Origin: Euzebya pacifica
GTDB lineage: Bacteria > Actinomycetota > Nitriliruptoria > Euzebyales > Euzebyaceae
DNA length: 64,000 nt
Assembly: GCF_003344865.1 (NCBI RefSeq)
Contig: NZ_CP031165.1
Coordinates: 3,043,910 to 3,107,909, forward strand
Direction of reading: 5' to 3'
The position numbers and the translations under genes were made by a program. This document shows positions 7,903 to 16,721 of the stretch, in pieces; the first letter of the stretch is position 1; each line of letters starts with the position of its first letter. Under the pieces are notes generated by a model. The model was not told the DNA's origin, searched no databases, and saw only the letters and a program-made list of their open reading frames with translations.

Positions 7903-9546
7903 TCAGGCAGCGACGCGACGGGCCAGGCCCGTCCCGAGTGGCTCGAAGGCGATGTCGGGGTGGTCCCGCTCGGCCTTGTCCAGCGCCACCGAGGACGCGA
8001 ACAGCGCCATGTGGTTGCCCTGGGAGTCCTCGACCACCATGGTCTTGAACTGGCCGCGCAGCGCATCGACGGCGCTGGCGTCGATGCGCCGTGCCACCTC
8101 CCACTGGAGGGGCTGCATCCGCACGGGGCAGCCGAACTCGTGCTCGAAGCGGTGCTCGGCCACCTCGAACTGCAGCTGCCCGACGCCGGCGAGGATGGGC
8201 TCCTGGTCGCCGAACTCCGGCCGGCGCAGGACGTGGATGACGCCTTCCTCGTCGAGCTGCACGAGCCCCTTGCGGAACTGCTTGTAGCGCTTGGTGTCGG
8301 TGGTACGGACCGACACGAACTTCTCCGGGGCGAAGGTCGGGATCGGGGGGAACGTCACCGCGTCGTCGGTGTACAGCGTGTCACCGGGCACGAGGTCGGC
8401 GGCGTTGACCAGGCCGACGATGTCACCGGCGACGGCGAGGTCGACGGTGTTTCGGTCCGCCGCGAAGAGCTGATGGGCGTACTTCAGCTGGTAGGTCCGC
8501 CCGGTCCTGGCGAGCGTGGCGCTCATGCCACGCTCGAAGGTGCCGGAGTTGACGCGCAGGAACGCCATGCGGTCGCGGTGGCGGGGGTTCATGTTGGCCT
8601 GGACCTTGAAGACCTGGCCGGCGAACGGGGCGGCGACCGGGCGGGCGCCGGCGTCGGCCGGTTCGTCCACGGGTGAAGCCGAGGGGGGAGGCGCCAGCTC
8701 GGCGAAGCCCTCCAGCAGCAGGCGCACCCCGAAGTTCTGCAGCGCCGAGCCGAAGAAGACGGGGGTCTGCGTACCACCGAGGAAGGCGTCCTGGTCCAGG
8801 ACCCGCTCCTCCATGTCCAGCAGCTCCAGCTCCTCCTTGGCGGCGTCCCAGCGGTCGGGCGGGCAGCCCTGCGGGTCGGCGGTCGCCCACGGCTCGACGA
8901 CCTCCTGGCCCTTGCGGGCCCCATGGGCGGTGCGGTCGTAGCGGACCAGCTCGTCGGTGCGACGGTCGACGATGCCGGCGAAGTCCGATCCGTCGGCCAC
9001 CGGCCACGTGATCGGAACCGGCTGCAGGCCGATCTGCTCGGTGATCTCGTCCAGCAGGCCGAGGGGCGGCAGGCCGGGCCGGTCGCACTTGTTGACGAAC
9101 GTCACGATCGGCAGGCCCCGGTCACGGCAGACCTGGAACAGCTTCAGCGTCTGTGGCTCGAGGCCCTTGGCGATGTCGAGCACCATCACCGCGGCGTCGG
9201 CAGCGCAGAGCGTTCGGTAGGTGTCCTCGGAGAAGTCGGCGTGCCCGGGGGTGTCGAGCAGGTTGAAGCGCCAGTCCCCGTAGGCGAAATGCAGGACGGT
9301 GGAGGACACCGAGATGCCGCGTTCCTGCTCCAGCTTCATCCAGTCGCTTCGCGCCGCCCGGGCGACCCGGCGCGACTTGACGGCCCCCGCCTCGCCCACC
9401 GCCCCGGCGTACAGCAGGAACTTCTCCGTGAGCGTGGTCTTGCCCGCGTCGGGGTGGGAGATGATCGCGAACGTGCGTCGCCGGCCGACCGCGTCGGTGA
9501 ACGCGGCGGTGGCGATGCTGGCGCTGGGTGCGGGGGTGGAGGACAT
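7903..9546 (-). CDS. prfC: Peptide chain release factor 3
   Basis: RF3 is a translational GTPase that removes RF1 and RF2 from the ribosome after peptide release. The 547-residue protein carries the G1 loop SHPDAGKTT, the G3 motif DTPGH and the G4 motif NKCD in the N-terminal G domain, then EF-Tu-like domain II and the RF3 C-terminal domain. E. coli RF3 is 529 residues. The open frame extends upstream into the dyad-repeat region, but ATG 9546 gives the conserved N-terminus just before the G1 loop. The 346-bp upstream gap presumably holds its promoter; no convincing -35/-10 pair was picked out. The call is secure. Confidence 0.93.
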   Translation of the reverse strand: MSSTPAPSASIATAAFTDAVGRRRTFAIISHPDAGKTTLTEKFLLYAGAVGEAGAVKSRRVARAARSDWMKLEQERGISVSSTVLHFAYGDWRFNLLDTPGHADFSEDTYRTLCAADAAVMVLDIAKGLEPQTLKLFQVCRDRGLPIVTFVNKCDRPGLPPLGLLDEITEQIGLQPVPITWPVADGSDFAGIVDRRTDELVRYDRTAHGARKGQEVVEPWATADPQGCPPDRWDAAKEELELLDMEERVLDQDAFLGGTQTPVFFGSALQNFGVRLLLEGFAELAPPPSASPVDEPADAGARPVAAPFAGQVFKVQANMNPRHRDRMAFLRVNSGTFERGMSATLARTGRTYQLKYAHQLFAADRNTVDLAVAGDIVGLVNAADLVPGDTLYTDDAVTFPPIPTFAPEKFVSVRTTDTKRYKQFRKGLVQLDEEGVIHVLRRPEFGDQEPILAGVGQLQFEVAEHRFEHEFGCPVRMQPLQWEVARRIDASAVDALRGQFKTMVVEDSQGNHMALFASSVALDKAERDHPDIAFEPLGTGLARRVAA

Positions 9547-9658
9547 TGACCAGCAAGGGTGCCACCGCGGCCACCTCGCCGCATGGCCTCCACGCCCGTC
9601 CGCCCAGCCCCGACGGCGGGTCCGACCGCGGTCGAGATCGGCCGTCCACCCGAGTCTG

Positions 9659-9720
9659 GCGTTCCCCGACGATTGTGGGGAGGGGTGCACCCGCGCTCCC
9701 GTTCCTACGATCGTGCCCGA
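9659..9720. repeat. Dyad repeat copy 1 (62 bp)
   Basis: First of two near-identical 62-bp units in the 346-bp gap (9547-9892) between prfC and the MFS pseudogene. It matches the second unit at 55 of 62 positions by eye. Each unit has GGGTGCACCC, a perfect 10-bp palindrome, near its centre and is an imperfect inverted repeat overall: a left arm starting ATTGTGGGG and a right arm whose complement starts ATTGTAGG (copy 2) or a variant of it. It resembles a REP-type intergenic element. No open frame uses it convincingly. Confidence 0.7.
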
Positions 9721-9740
9721 TTGCCGGGCCTGCCAACGAG

Positions 9741-9802
9741 GCGTTCGCCGACGATTGTGGGGAGGGGTGCACCCGCGCCCCCATTCCTACAATTGTGGCC
9801 GG
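9741..9802. repeat. Dyad repeat copy 2 (62 bp)
   Basis: Second copy of the unit at 9659-9720, in the same orientation, with an 82-bp period and a 20-bp spacer. Most of the seven differences fall in the right arm. Here the right end carries the palindrome ACAATTGT. The remainder of the gap (9803-9892) holds a short GTCGGG-type direct repeat tract around 9838-9868 and nothing else recognisable. Confidence 0.7.
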
Positions 9803-9892
9803 GTGCCGAATTCGGGGAGGGGCGAGACGAGCTCCTGTCGGGGTCGGGGTCGGGTCGGGTCGGGGGCCCAGTCCACCTGGCCGCATGGTCGG

Positions 9893-11265
9893 TCAGGTGC
9901 TGGCGGGGGCGGGGGAGGGGTCGGTGGCGTCCCGGCGGGCGGCGCGGACGAGCACGGCGAGGCCGATGGTCGGCAGGACAGCGGCGAGGCCGAGGGCGGT
10001 GTGGAGGGGGACCAGGCCGCTGAGGCCGCCCAGCAGGGCCGTGCCGATCGCGCCGCCGACGAACTGGACCATGTTGACCATCCCCAGCGCGACGCCGAGC
10101 GTCGAGTCGTCTGCGGCCAGCGTCACCCGGTCGTTGAGGGCGACGCTCCCGCCGCTGAAGCCGATGGAGGCCCCCGCGACCCCGAGGACGAGCAGCCATG
10201 GGCTCCCGCCGCCGAAGCCGGCCAGCAGCAGGGTCGCCACGGAGCCTGCCGCAACCGCCGAGGCCGTACGGAAGTGTCCGCCGCCTGCCAGCAGCCGTCC
10301 GACGACGCGGGACCCGACGGCCCCCGCGGCCGCCGCCGGCAGCATGGCCAGGCCGATGCCGAGGGAGGACCAGCCCTGGGTCTCCGCGAGCAGGCTGGGC
10401 ACCGCCAGCAGCGCCGCGAAGTACCCACCGAGGAGCGTCAGCCCGCCGATGCTGCAGGCGCGGATCGCCGGGTTGCCGATCACGGCGTGGGGCAGGAAGC
10501 CGTCCGCTGCCCGGCGGGTGTGGACCCAGAGCAACGGGAGGGACACGAGGAGGAGGCATGCGCCCACCATCCCGGCTGCTGCCCCGGCGGTCGGGGCCTG
10601 GAGCAGCAGCATGACGCCCGACACGAGGGCCGAGACCAGCGCCGCACCACGGGCGTCGAAGCTGCCACCGCGCACGGTGTCGGGTGCCAACGGCACGATC
10701 GGACGGATCAGCAGCACCGCGACCACGGGGATGGCGATCACCCAGCGCCAGCCGAGCAACGTCTCCACGCCACCACCGATGATGGGTCCCGCGCCGCTCA
10801 CGGCTGACACGACCGCGAAGAGGCTGCCGAACACCGCCGAGCGGGCGGGACCCGTCCAGCGGGCGGCCACGATCCCGTTGGCCAGCACCGGCACGGCCCC
10901 CGAACCGATGCCCTGCAGCACCCGGCCGCCCAGCAGGACGGGCAGCGACGGGGCTGACGCGGCGATGGCGGCACCGAGGGCCATGACCAGAACGCCGACG
11001 ACGAGCGGTCGCCGCAGGCCGAAGATGTCGGCCACGCGTCCGAACACGGCCTGGCGACCGACATGGACAGGCTGAACACCGAGAAGATCCAGGCGGCGTC
11101 GCTGACCGTGAGGTCGAGGTCCGCCCGCACGACGGGGATGGCCACCGCGACCGCACTGGATCCGACGACGGTGAGGGCGATCAGCGCCCCGAGCAGCATC
11201 GCGGCGCGACGCGCCGAACCGGGCGTCTCGGGTGGCGACAGCGGTTCGGGTCGGGGCGAGGGCAC
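9893..11265 (-). pseudogene. MFS drug exporter (DHA2/EmrB-QacA-like), frameshifted
   Basis: The gene is split between two frames. The N-terminal frame starts at GTG 11265 (or ATG 11199) and encodes the first membrane helix and a second-helix start ending FSLSMSVA. The downstream frame, from about 11047 to 9893, starts exactly at the loop motif A (FGRVADIFGLRRP) and continues through the remaining helices. Restoring one base near 11048-11056 joins them as SVA-x-AVFGRVADIFG, giving a single exporter of about 455 residues. MFS exporters of this group move drugs or lipophilic compounds out by proton antiport. This is either a real one-base deletion that inactivates the gene or a sequencing error. 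The rest of the frame shows no decay, so the lesion is recent or artefactual. Confidence 0.8.
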
Positions 11266-11329
11266 CCGCGACAGCCTACCGGTGGCCTCCGGCCTTCCCG
11301 CCGGCCGCTCCTTCCCGTAGCGTCGGGGT

Positions 11330-12238
11330 GTGACCGCCGTTCACGAGGCCAGCGGCCTCGACCGTCCGACCCGGCCCCTCGGCAGGGTCGTGGTGGCCGC
11401 GGTCGGCGTGTTCGTGCTCCTCCGGCTACTGCTGCCGGCCGGGGACGGACCCGACGTCGTGGCCCTGCCCGCCGAGGACTCCGTCGAGGCGGCGCAGCTG
11501 TCGGACGGCACGCCGGTGTGGATCGTCCGTGGCAGCGGCGAGGACATCGGGGTCATCCAGGCCCTGGCACCGGAGACGGTCAGCGGGGTCGGCGAGCTGG
11601 TCGCCTGGTGTCCTGCCGGCGACCGGTTCGTCGCCGGGCACCACGGCCGCAGCTTCGCCCCGGACGGGCGGCGATACACGGGGGCGTCCCCCAGCGGGCT
11701 GCCGACCGACCACGACGTCCCACCCGCCGACCTCGTCACCCACACCTGGACGATCCTGGAGGGCAGCAGCGACGTGGGTGATCCGTTGCGCGTGGGCCCG
11801 GCCGAACCCGTCAACCATCCCACCGAGCTGCTGCGACCCACGCTGCGCGGCCCCCTCGATGGCCTGGGACCGCCGGCCGGGTGCCGCATGGACCCGGTCG
11901 TCGACGTCCCTGTCCCATCAGGACCGGCACCGCTGGACCACACCGCGTTCCTCGCCCCGTTGCAGACCGCCCGTGACGGCTGGCAGATCGTGGAGGGCAA
12001 CGTCCTGGTCCAGCCGGACGGCCGTGCCATCTGGTGTCAGGGCACCGCGGCCAGCGGCCCCCCGGGCTGCCGCCCCGACCTGTCCGTCGACGTCGACCTC
12101 GGCGTGGACCAGCGCGACACCCGTGGCGTCTCGACGGTGCTGGACGGCCCGATGGCGGTCAGGCTGGACGGCGGCCGCGTCGTGCAGATCGCCGTGCTGT
12201 TCGGCACGCGGTGGCGCGGAGGTCCCCTGCGCGCCTGA
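11330..12238 (+). CDS. Membrane-anchored protein with Rieske-like ectodomain, function unknown
   Basis: A 302-residue protein with one N-terminal membrane segment (about 18-36) and a large outside domain. Residues about 57-125 follow the layout of a Rieske ferredoxin fold (DGTPVWIVR, then a CPAGDRF turn, then GHHGRSFAPDGRRYTG and a GxxPSGL ending). The canonical CxH and CxxH cluster ligands are not all present, so it probably holds no 2Fe-2S centre. The second half has a cysteine pair (CQG and CRPD). I do not recognise a family name. The GTG at 11330 is chosen because it precedes the membrane segment directly. It is divergent from the MFS pseudogene across 64 bp and ends 3 bp from convergent ppa. 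Confidence 0.55.
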   Translation: MTAVHEASGLDRPTRPLGRVVVAAVGVFVLLRLLLPAGDGPDVVALPAEDSVEAAQLSDGTPVWIVRGSGEDIGVIQALAPETVSGVGELVAWCPAGDRFVAGHHGRSFAPDGRRYTGASPSGLPTDHDVPPADLVTHTWTILEGSSDVGDPLRVGPAEPVNHPTELLRPTLRGPLDGLGPPAGCRMDPVVDVPVPSGPAPLDHTAFLAPLQTARDGWQIVEGNVLVQPDGRAIWCQGTAASGPPGCRPDLSVDVDLGVDQRDTRGVSTVLDGPMAVRLDGGRVVQIAVLFGTRWRGGPLRA

Positions 12239-12241
12239 GGG

Positions 12242-12724
12242 TCACCCCGTTGCGGTGAAACGCTCCGTGTCCTCGGCCAGCTGCTCGAGGGCCGCCGCGC
12301 GATCGCGGAACCCGTCGATCCGGACCGACTTGCCCTCGAGGTCCTTGTAGATGCTGAAGAAGTGCTCCACCTCGTCGAGGAGGTGCTTGGGCAGGTCGAC
12401 GAGGTCCCTGACGTGCTGCCAGCGGGGGTCGGCCTCGGCGACGGTGATCAGCTTCGCGTCCTCGCCCTTGTCGTCGGCCATGTCGAACACCCCGACGATC
12501 CTGGAGGTGATGGTGCAGCCGGGGAAGGTCGGCACGCCCAGCAGGACCAGGGCGTCCAGCGGGTCGCCGTCACCGGAGAGGGTGTTGGGGACGAACCCGT
12601 AGTCGCCCGGGTAGTGGACGGCCGAGAACAGCATCCGGTCCAGCCGGAACCCTCCGATCTCGTGGTCCCACTCGTACTTGTTGCGGGACCCCGCGGGAAT
12701 CTCAACGAACACATCGACGGTCAT
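12242..12724 (-). CDS. ppa: Inorganic pyrophosphatase (family I)
   Basis: Hydrolyses pyrophosphate to phosphate and so pulls biosynthetic reactions forward in the cytoplasm. The 160-residue length is typical of actinobacterial family I enzymes. The family signature DGDPLDA, the upstream DYGFVP active-site strand and the conserved start VEIPAGSRNKYE are present. Two extra upstream ATG codons (12733, 12736) exist, but ATG 12724 gives the usual N-terminus. It follows hrpA on the same strand by 39 bp and may be read through from it. Confidence 0.95.
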   Translation of the reverse strand: MTVDVFVEIPAGSRNKYEWDHEIGGFRLDRMLFSAVHYPGDYGFVPNTLSGDGDPLDALVLLGVPTFPGCTITSRIVGVFDMADDKGEDAKLITVAEADPRWQHVRDLVDLPKHLLDEVEHFFSIYKDLEGKSVRIDGFRDRAAALEQLAEDTERFTATG

Positions 12725-12763
12725 GGCCAGCATCATCGCAGGCGGACACGGTGTCGTCAGGGC

Positions 12764-15700
12764 TCAGGCCCTGCCCGTTCGCAGGTCCAGCAGCCGTTGC
12801 CTGACCCGCGCCTCGCTGATCCGCTCGGCCGTGCCGACCTGCTGGGCGAAAAGGCTGATGCGAAGCTCCTCGAGCTGCCAGCGCACCGACTGGGCCGCGA
12901 TCGGGTCCAGCGAGGGGCCCCTCGTGTCGACGAGCAGCCGCAGCTCCTCCTCCAGGTCGCGAACCAGCGCCATCCCCTCGCGGTCGCGGTCGGGGTTGCG
13001 GCCCATGGTGTCGAGGCGGACGACCATGCCCTGCAGGTAGCGGGGCAGGTGGGGAAGGCGTGACCCACCGGTGCGGGCGACGAACCCGGGATAGACCATC
13101 CGGCCCAGCTGCTGGGCGACGTCCCGCTTGGCGTCGTCGAAGGACGGGGGCAGCGGCTGGCGCAGGCGTTCGCGAACGGTGCCGGCTCGTTGGACGATGT
13201 GCGCGGTCGCCCTGGCGGTCACCACGACCAGCCTGGGGGCACGCTCACGGACGTCCTTGCGGAGCTCGGCGAAGTCCGCTGCGGTCCACGCGGGACCGCC
13301 GGCGTCCTCGACGATCGCGTCGATGACACAGTCCAGGCAGTCCTCGATCACGGCTGGCACGTCGGGGTGGGGCGCCATGGTCAGCTGCAGCTTCTGCTGC
13401 TGGTCGAGCTGTCCGGCGACGACCCGCACCATCGTCGGCAGGGCCAGGCGGAGCAGCCGTCGCGTCCCGGCCGCCATGGCGCGTGCCTGCTCGGCCTCGG
13501 TGGTGACGCTGCGGACACCAGCGGTGGTTCCCTCGTCGACCAGGGTGGGGTAGGCGCGCACCTCGACATCGCCGGCCCGGTTGGACACGACGCGTGGCAG
13601 GTCCCCGAAGGTCCAGTCGGTCAACCCGCGATGTTCGGGGAAGGGCGCGGCCTTCCTGACCGCGGAGCGGAGGTGGGTGGCGACACCCTCCTTGAGCGCC
13701 GACAGGTCGGTCCCGCTCGCCAGCGGCCCCTTGTCGCCGACGATCCGGTACCGCATCCGCAGGTGCGGGGGCAACCTCGCCCCCGCCCAGTCCTGCGGGG
13801 TGATCGTCACGCCGGACAGGCGTGTCAGCTCACGGGCAAGCGCCGGCAGCAGCGGGCCGTCGTCGGGGCCGATGCGCTGCAGGGCCCTGGTGGCGGTGTC
13901 GGGCGCGGGGACGAGCGCGCGACGCAGCGACTTCGGCAGGGCACGGATCAGCGCGACGATCAGCTCGTGCCGCAGGCCGGGGACCTGCCAGTCGAAGTGG
14001 CCCGGTTGGATGCGCGGCAACATCTCCAGGGGGATGTCCACGGTGACGCCGTCGGCCTGCGGGTCCTCGGGATCGTAGGCGTAGTCCAGCGACAGGTCGT
14101 TGCCGCCAACGGTCCACGTGTCGGGGTAGTGCGTCAGGTCCGCGAGGCTGTCGTGCCCACCGGCCAGCAGCTGGTCGACGGTCACGTCGAGCAGGTGCGG
14201 ACGGTCCCGGGAGACACCCCGCCACCACTTGTCGAACGATGCCCCGTTGACGACGTCGGCGCCCACATGGGCGTCGTAGTGGTCGGCCAGGACGTCCTCG
14301 GGGGCCAGCAGCCCCGGTCGTCGGAGGCGTGCCTCGAGCTCGCGCACCCTGGCCACGGTGTCAGCGTTGGCGGCGAGGAACCGATGGCTGTGGTCCCAGT
14401 CCCCGTTGACGAGCGCATGCTCGATGAACATGGCGCGGGCCTGCGCCCGGTCGATCCGCCCCAGGTTGATCCGCCGGCCCTGGACGATCGGCAGGCCACG
14501 GAACACCACCTTCTCCAGGGTGGTCGCGGCGGCACGGTTCCGGCTCCACTCGGGGTCGGAGTGGCTGCGGGTGACCAGGTCACCGGCGAGCTCCTCGATC
14601 CAGCGTGGCCTGATCGCGGAGGCCATGCTCGCCCACAGCCGGTTGGTCTCCACCAGCTCGGCGGCGACGACCCAACCGGGGGGATGGTCGGCGAGCGCCG
14701 ACCGACGGCCCAGGACGAACCGGGTGCTGCGCGTGCCGAGGTACTCGCGGCTGTCCCCGTCGCGGACCCCGACGTTGGACAGCAGCCCGGCCAGCATGGA
14801 TCGGTGGATGCCGTCGTGGTTGTCGGGATCCTTGCTGATGGCGATGCCCAGGTCCTTGACGATTCGCCGCAGCTGGCTGTACACGTCCTGCCACTCGCGG
14901 ACGCGAAGCCAGTGCAGGAACTCCTGGCGGCACCGCTTGCGGAACTGGTTGCCCGACAGCTGGTGCTGCTGGTCGCGAAGGTGGTCCCACAGGTTCAGCA
15001 GCGTGAGGAAGTCCGAGCCCGGTTCGACGAAGCGGGCGTGGTACTGCTCCGCGGTGTGGGCCTTGTCCTGCGGCCGTTCGCGCGGGTCCTGGATCGACAG
15101 CCCCGAGGCGATGACCATGACCTCGTGGACGCAGCCCTCCTCCTCGGCGGCCAGCACCATCCGGGCGAGCCGGGGATCGACCGGCAGCCGTGCCAGCCGG
15201 GTCCCCACCTCGGTGAGGGCCCGACCTCCGGGGGCGGACGCGTCGGGCACGATCGCCCCGAGCTCCTCCAGCAGGGCCACGCCGTCGGCCACCTGCCGCC
15301 GGTCGGGGGCCTCCAGGAACGGGAACGCGTCGACGTCGCCGAGTCCGATGGCGGTCATCCGGAGGATGACGGAGGCCAGGTTGGTGCGCAGGATCTCCGG
15401 TTCGGTGAACGCGGGCCGTGCCTCGAAGTCCTCCTCGGCGTACAGGCGGATGGCCACGCCCGGGCCCAGTCGGCCACACCGTCCGGACCGCTGGTTGGCC
15501 GAGGCCTGGGAGATCTTCTCGATCGGCAACCGCTGGACCTTGGTCTTCCGGCTGTAGCGCGACATGCGGGCGAGGCCCGGGTCGACGACGTAACGGATGC
15601 CGGGGACGGTCAGGGAGGTCTCGGCGATGTTGGTCGCGATGACGATCCGCCGTCCCTTGTGCCCGCTGAAGACGCGGTGCTGCTCGGCCGCCGACAGCCG

Positions 15701-16552
15701 GGCGTACAGGGGCAGGATCTCGGTGCCCTTCAGCTTGGCCTTGCCCAGCGCGTCGGCGGCGTCCCGGATGTCCCGTTCGCCGCTGGCGAACACCAGGATG
15801 TCGCCCGGGCCCTGGTCGACGAGCTCCTCGACCGCCTCGACGATCCCGTCCACGAGGTCCAGCTCCGCGACGTTGCCGTCGCTGTCGGCGTGCTCCAGCG
15901 GGCGGTACCGCACGTCCACCGGGTAGGTGCGGCCGGAGACCTCGATGATGGGCGCGGGGACCCCGTCGGTGGCGAAGTGTGCGGCGAAGCGTTCGGTGTC
16001 GATCGTCGCCGACGTGATGATCAGCTTCAGGTCCGGTCGCTTGGGCAGCAGCTGGGCCAGGTACCCGAGGACGAAGTCGATGTTGAGGCCCCGCTCGTGC
16101 GCCTCGTCGATGATGATCGTGTCGTAGGCGCGGAGCTGGCGATCCCTCTGCAGCTCGTTGAGCAGGATCCCGTCGGTCATGACCTTGATGACCGACCGCT
16201 TGGACACGGTGTCGGTGAAGCGAACGGCGTACCCGACGAGGTCGCCGACGCGGCTGTTCAGCTCCTCGGCGACCCGTTCGGCCACGGCCCGGGCGGCGAT
16301 CCGACGGGGCTGGGTGTGGCCGATCAGGCCGTTGGTGCCCCGTCCCGCCTCGATGCACAGCTTGGGCAGCTGGGTGCTCTTGCCCGATCCCGTCTCACCG
16401 GCGACCACGACGACCTGATGATCACGGATGGCCGCCACGATCTCGTCGGCGCGGTCGGTGATGGGCAGCTCGGGTGGCCGCGACGGCGTCGGGATGGACG
16501 GCGTGCGGTCCCCTGCGGGCCCCCCTCGTGCCCCGGTGGCGGTGCTGGTCAT
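12764..16552 (-). CDS. hrpA: ATP-dependent RNA helicase HrpA (DEAH box)
   Basis: A 1262-residue DEAH/RHA helicase, close to the 1300 residues of E. coli HrpA. The motor motifs are Walker A GETGSGKST (52-60), DEAH (149-152), a SAT motif, and the QRSGRCGRLGPG motif VI. They are followed by winged-helix, ratchet and OB regions and the long HrpA-specific C-terminal domain. HrpA acts on RNA in mRNA processing and in rescue of stalled ribosomes in E. coli. The open frame continues upstream, but ATG 16552 is the first good start before the conserved region. A divergent gene starts 169 bp away. The call is secure. Confidence 0.95.
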   Translation of the reverse strand: MTSTATGARGGPAGDRTPSIPTPSRPPELPITDRADEIVAAIRDHQVVVVAGETGSGKSTQLPKLCIEAGRGTNGLIGHTQPRRIAARAVAERVAEELNSRVGDLVGYAVRFTDTVSKRSVIKVMTDGILLNELQRDRQLRAYDTIIIDEAHERGLNIDFVLGYLAQLLPKRPDLKLIITSATIDTERFAAHFATDGVPAPIIEVSGRTYPVDVRYRPLEHADSDGNVAELDLVDGIVEAVEELVDQGPGDILVFASGERDIRDAADALGKAKLKGTEILPLYARLSAAEQHRVFSGHKGRRIVIATNIAETSLTVPGIRYVVDPGLARMSRYSRKTKVQRLPIEKISQASANQRSGRCGRLGPGVAIRLYAEEDFEARPAFTEPEILRTNLASVILRMTAIGLGDVDAFPFLEAPDRRQVADGVALLEELGAIVPDASAPGGRALTEVGTRLARLPVDPRLARMVLAAEEEGCVHEVMVIASGLSIQDPRERPQDKAHTAEQYHARFVEPGSDFLTLLNLWDHLRDQQHQLSGNQFRKRCRQEFLHWLRVREWQDVYSQLRRIVKDLGIAISKDPDNHDGIHRSMLAGLLSNVGVRDGDSREYLGTRSTRFVLGRRSALADHPPGWVVAAELVETNRLWASMASAIRPRWIEELAGDLVTRSHSDPEWSRNRAAATTLEKVVFRGLPIVQGRRINLGRIDRAQARAMFIEHALVNGDWDHSHRFLAANADTVARVRELEARLRRPGLLAPEDVLADHYDAHVGADVVNGASFDKWWRGVSRDRPHLLDVTVDQLLAGGHDSLADLTHYPDTWTVGGNDLSLDYAYDPEDPQADGVTVDIPLEMLPRIQPGHFDWQVPGLRHELIVALIRALPKSLRRALVPAPDTATRALQRIGPDDGPLLPALARELTRLSGVTITPQDWAGARLPPHLRMRYRIVGDKGPLASGTDLSALKEGVATHLRSAVRKAAPFPEHRGLTDWTFGDLPRVVSNRAGDVEVRAYPTLVDEGTTAGVRSVTTEAEQARAMAAGTRRLLRLALPTMVRVVAGQLDQQQKLQLTMAPHPDVPAVIEDCLDCVIDAIVEDAGGPAWTAADFAELRKDVRERAPRLVVVTARATAHIVQRAGTVRERLRQPLPPSFDDAKRDVAQQLGRMVYPGFVARTGGSRLPHLPRYLQGMVVRLDTMGRNPDRDREGMALVRDLEEELRLLVDTRGPSLDPIAAQSVRWQLEELRISLFAQQVGTAERISEARVRQRLLDLRTGRA

Positions 16553-16721
16553 GGCGTTGGAACGGTACGTGTCCCGGACCACCGTGACAGCAGGGACTAG
16601 TCGTATCCCGTGGGGCGTGGCTACCCTCCGTGTCCCACGGTCGTGCGTACAGTCGACATCAGCCAGTCCCGCCGACTCGGCCTCGGGGTCGACGTACCAG
16701 CCCGTCGAAAGGGAAGAACCA

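Noticed and set aside
9838-9868. GTCGGG-type short tandem tract
   Set aside because: A short simple-sequence run in a GC-rich gap; no sign of a functional array.
13190-16600. 1136-codon plus-strand open frame inside hrpA
   Set aside because: Fully antisense to hrpA, which has every DEAH helicase motif; the composition is Gly/Asp/Val-rich shadow sequence.
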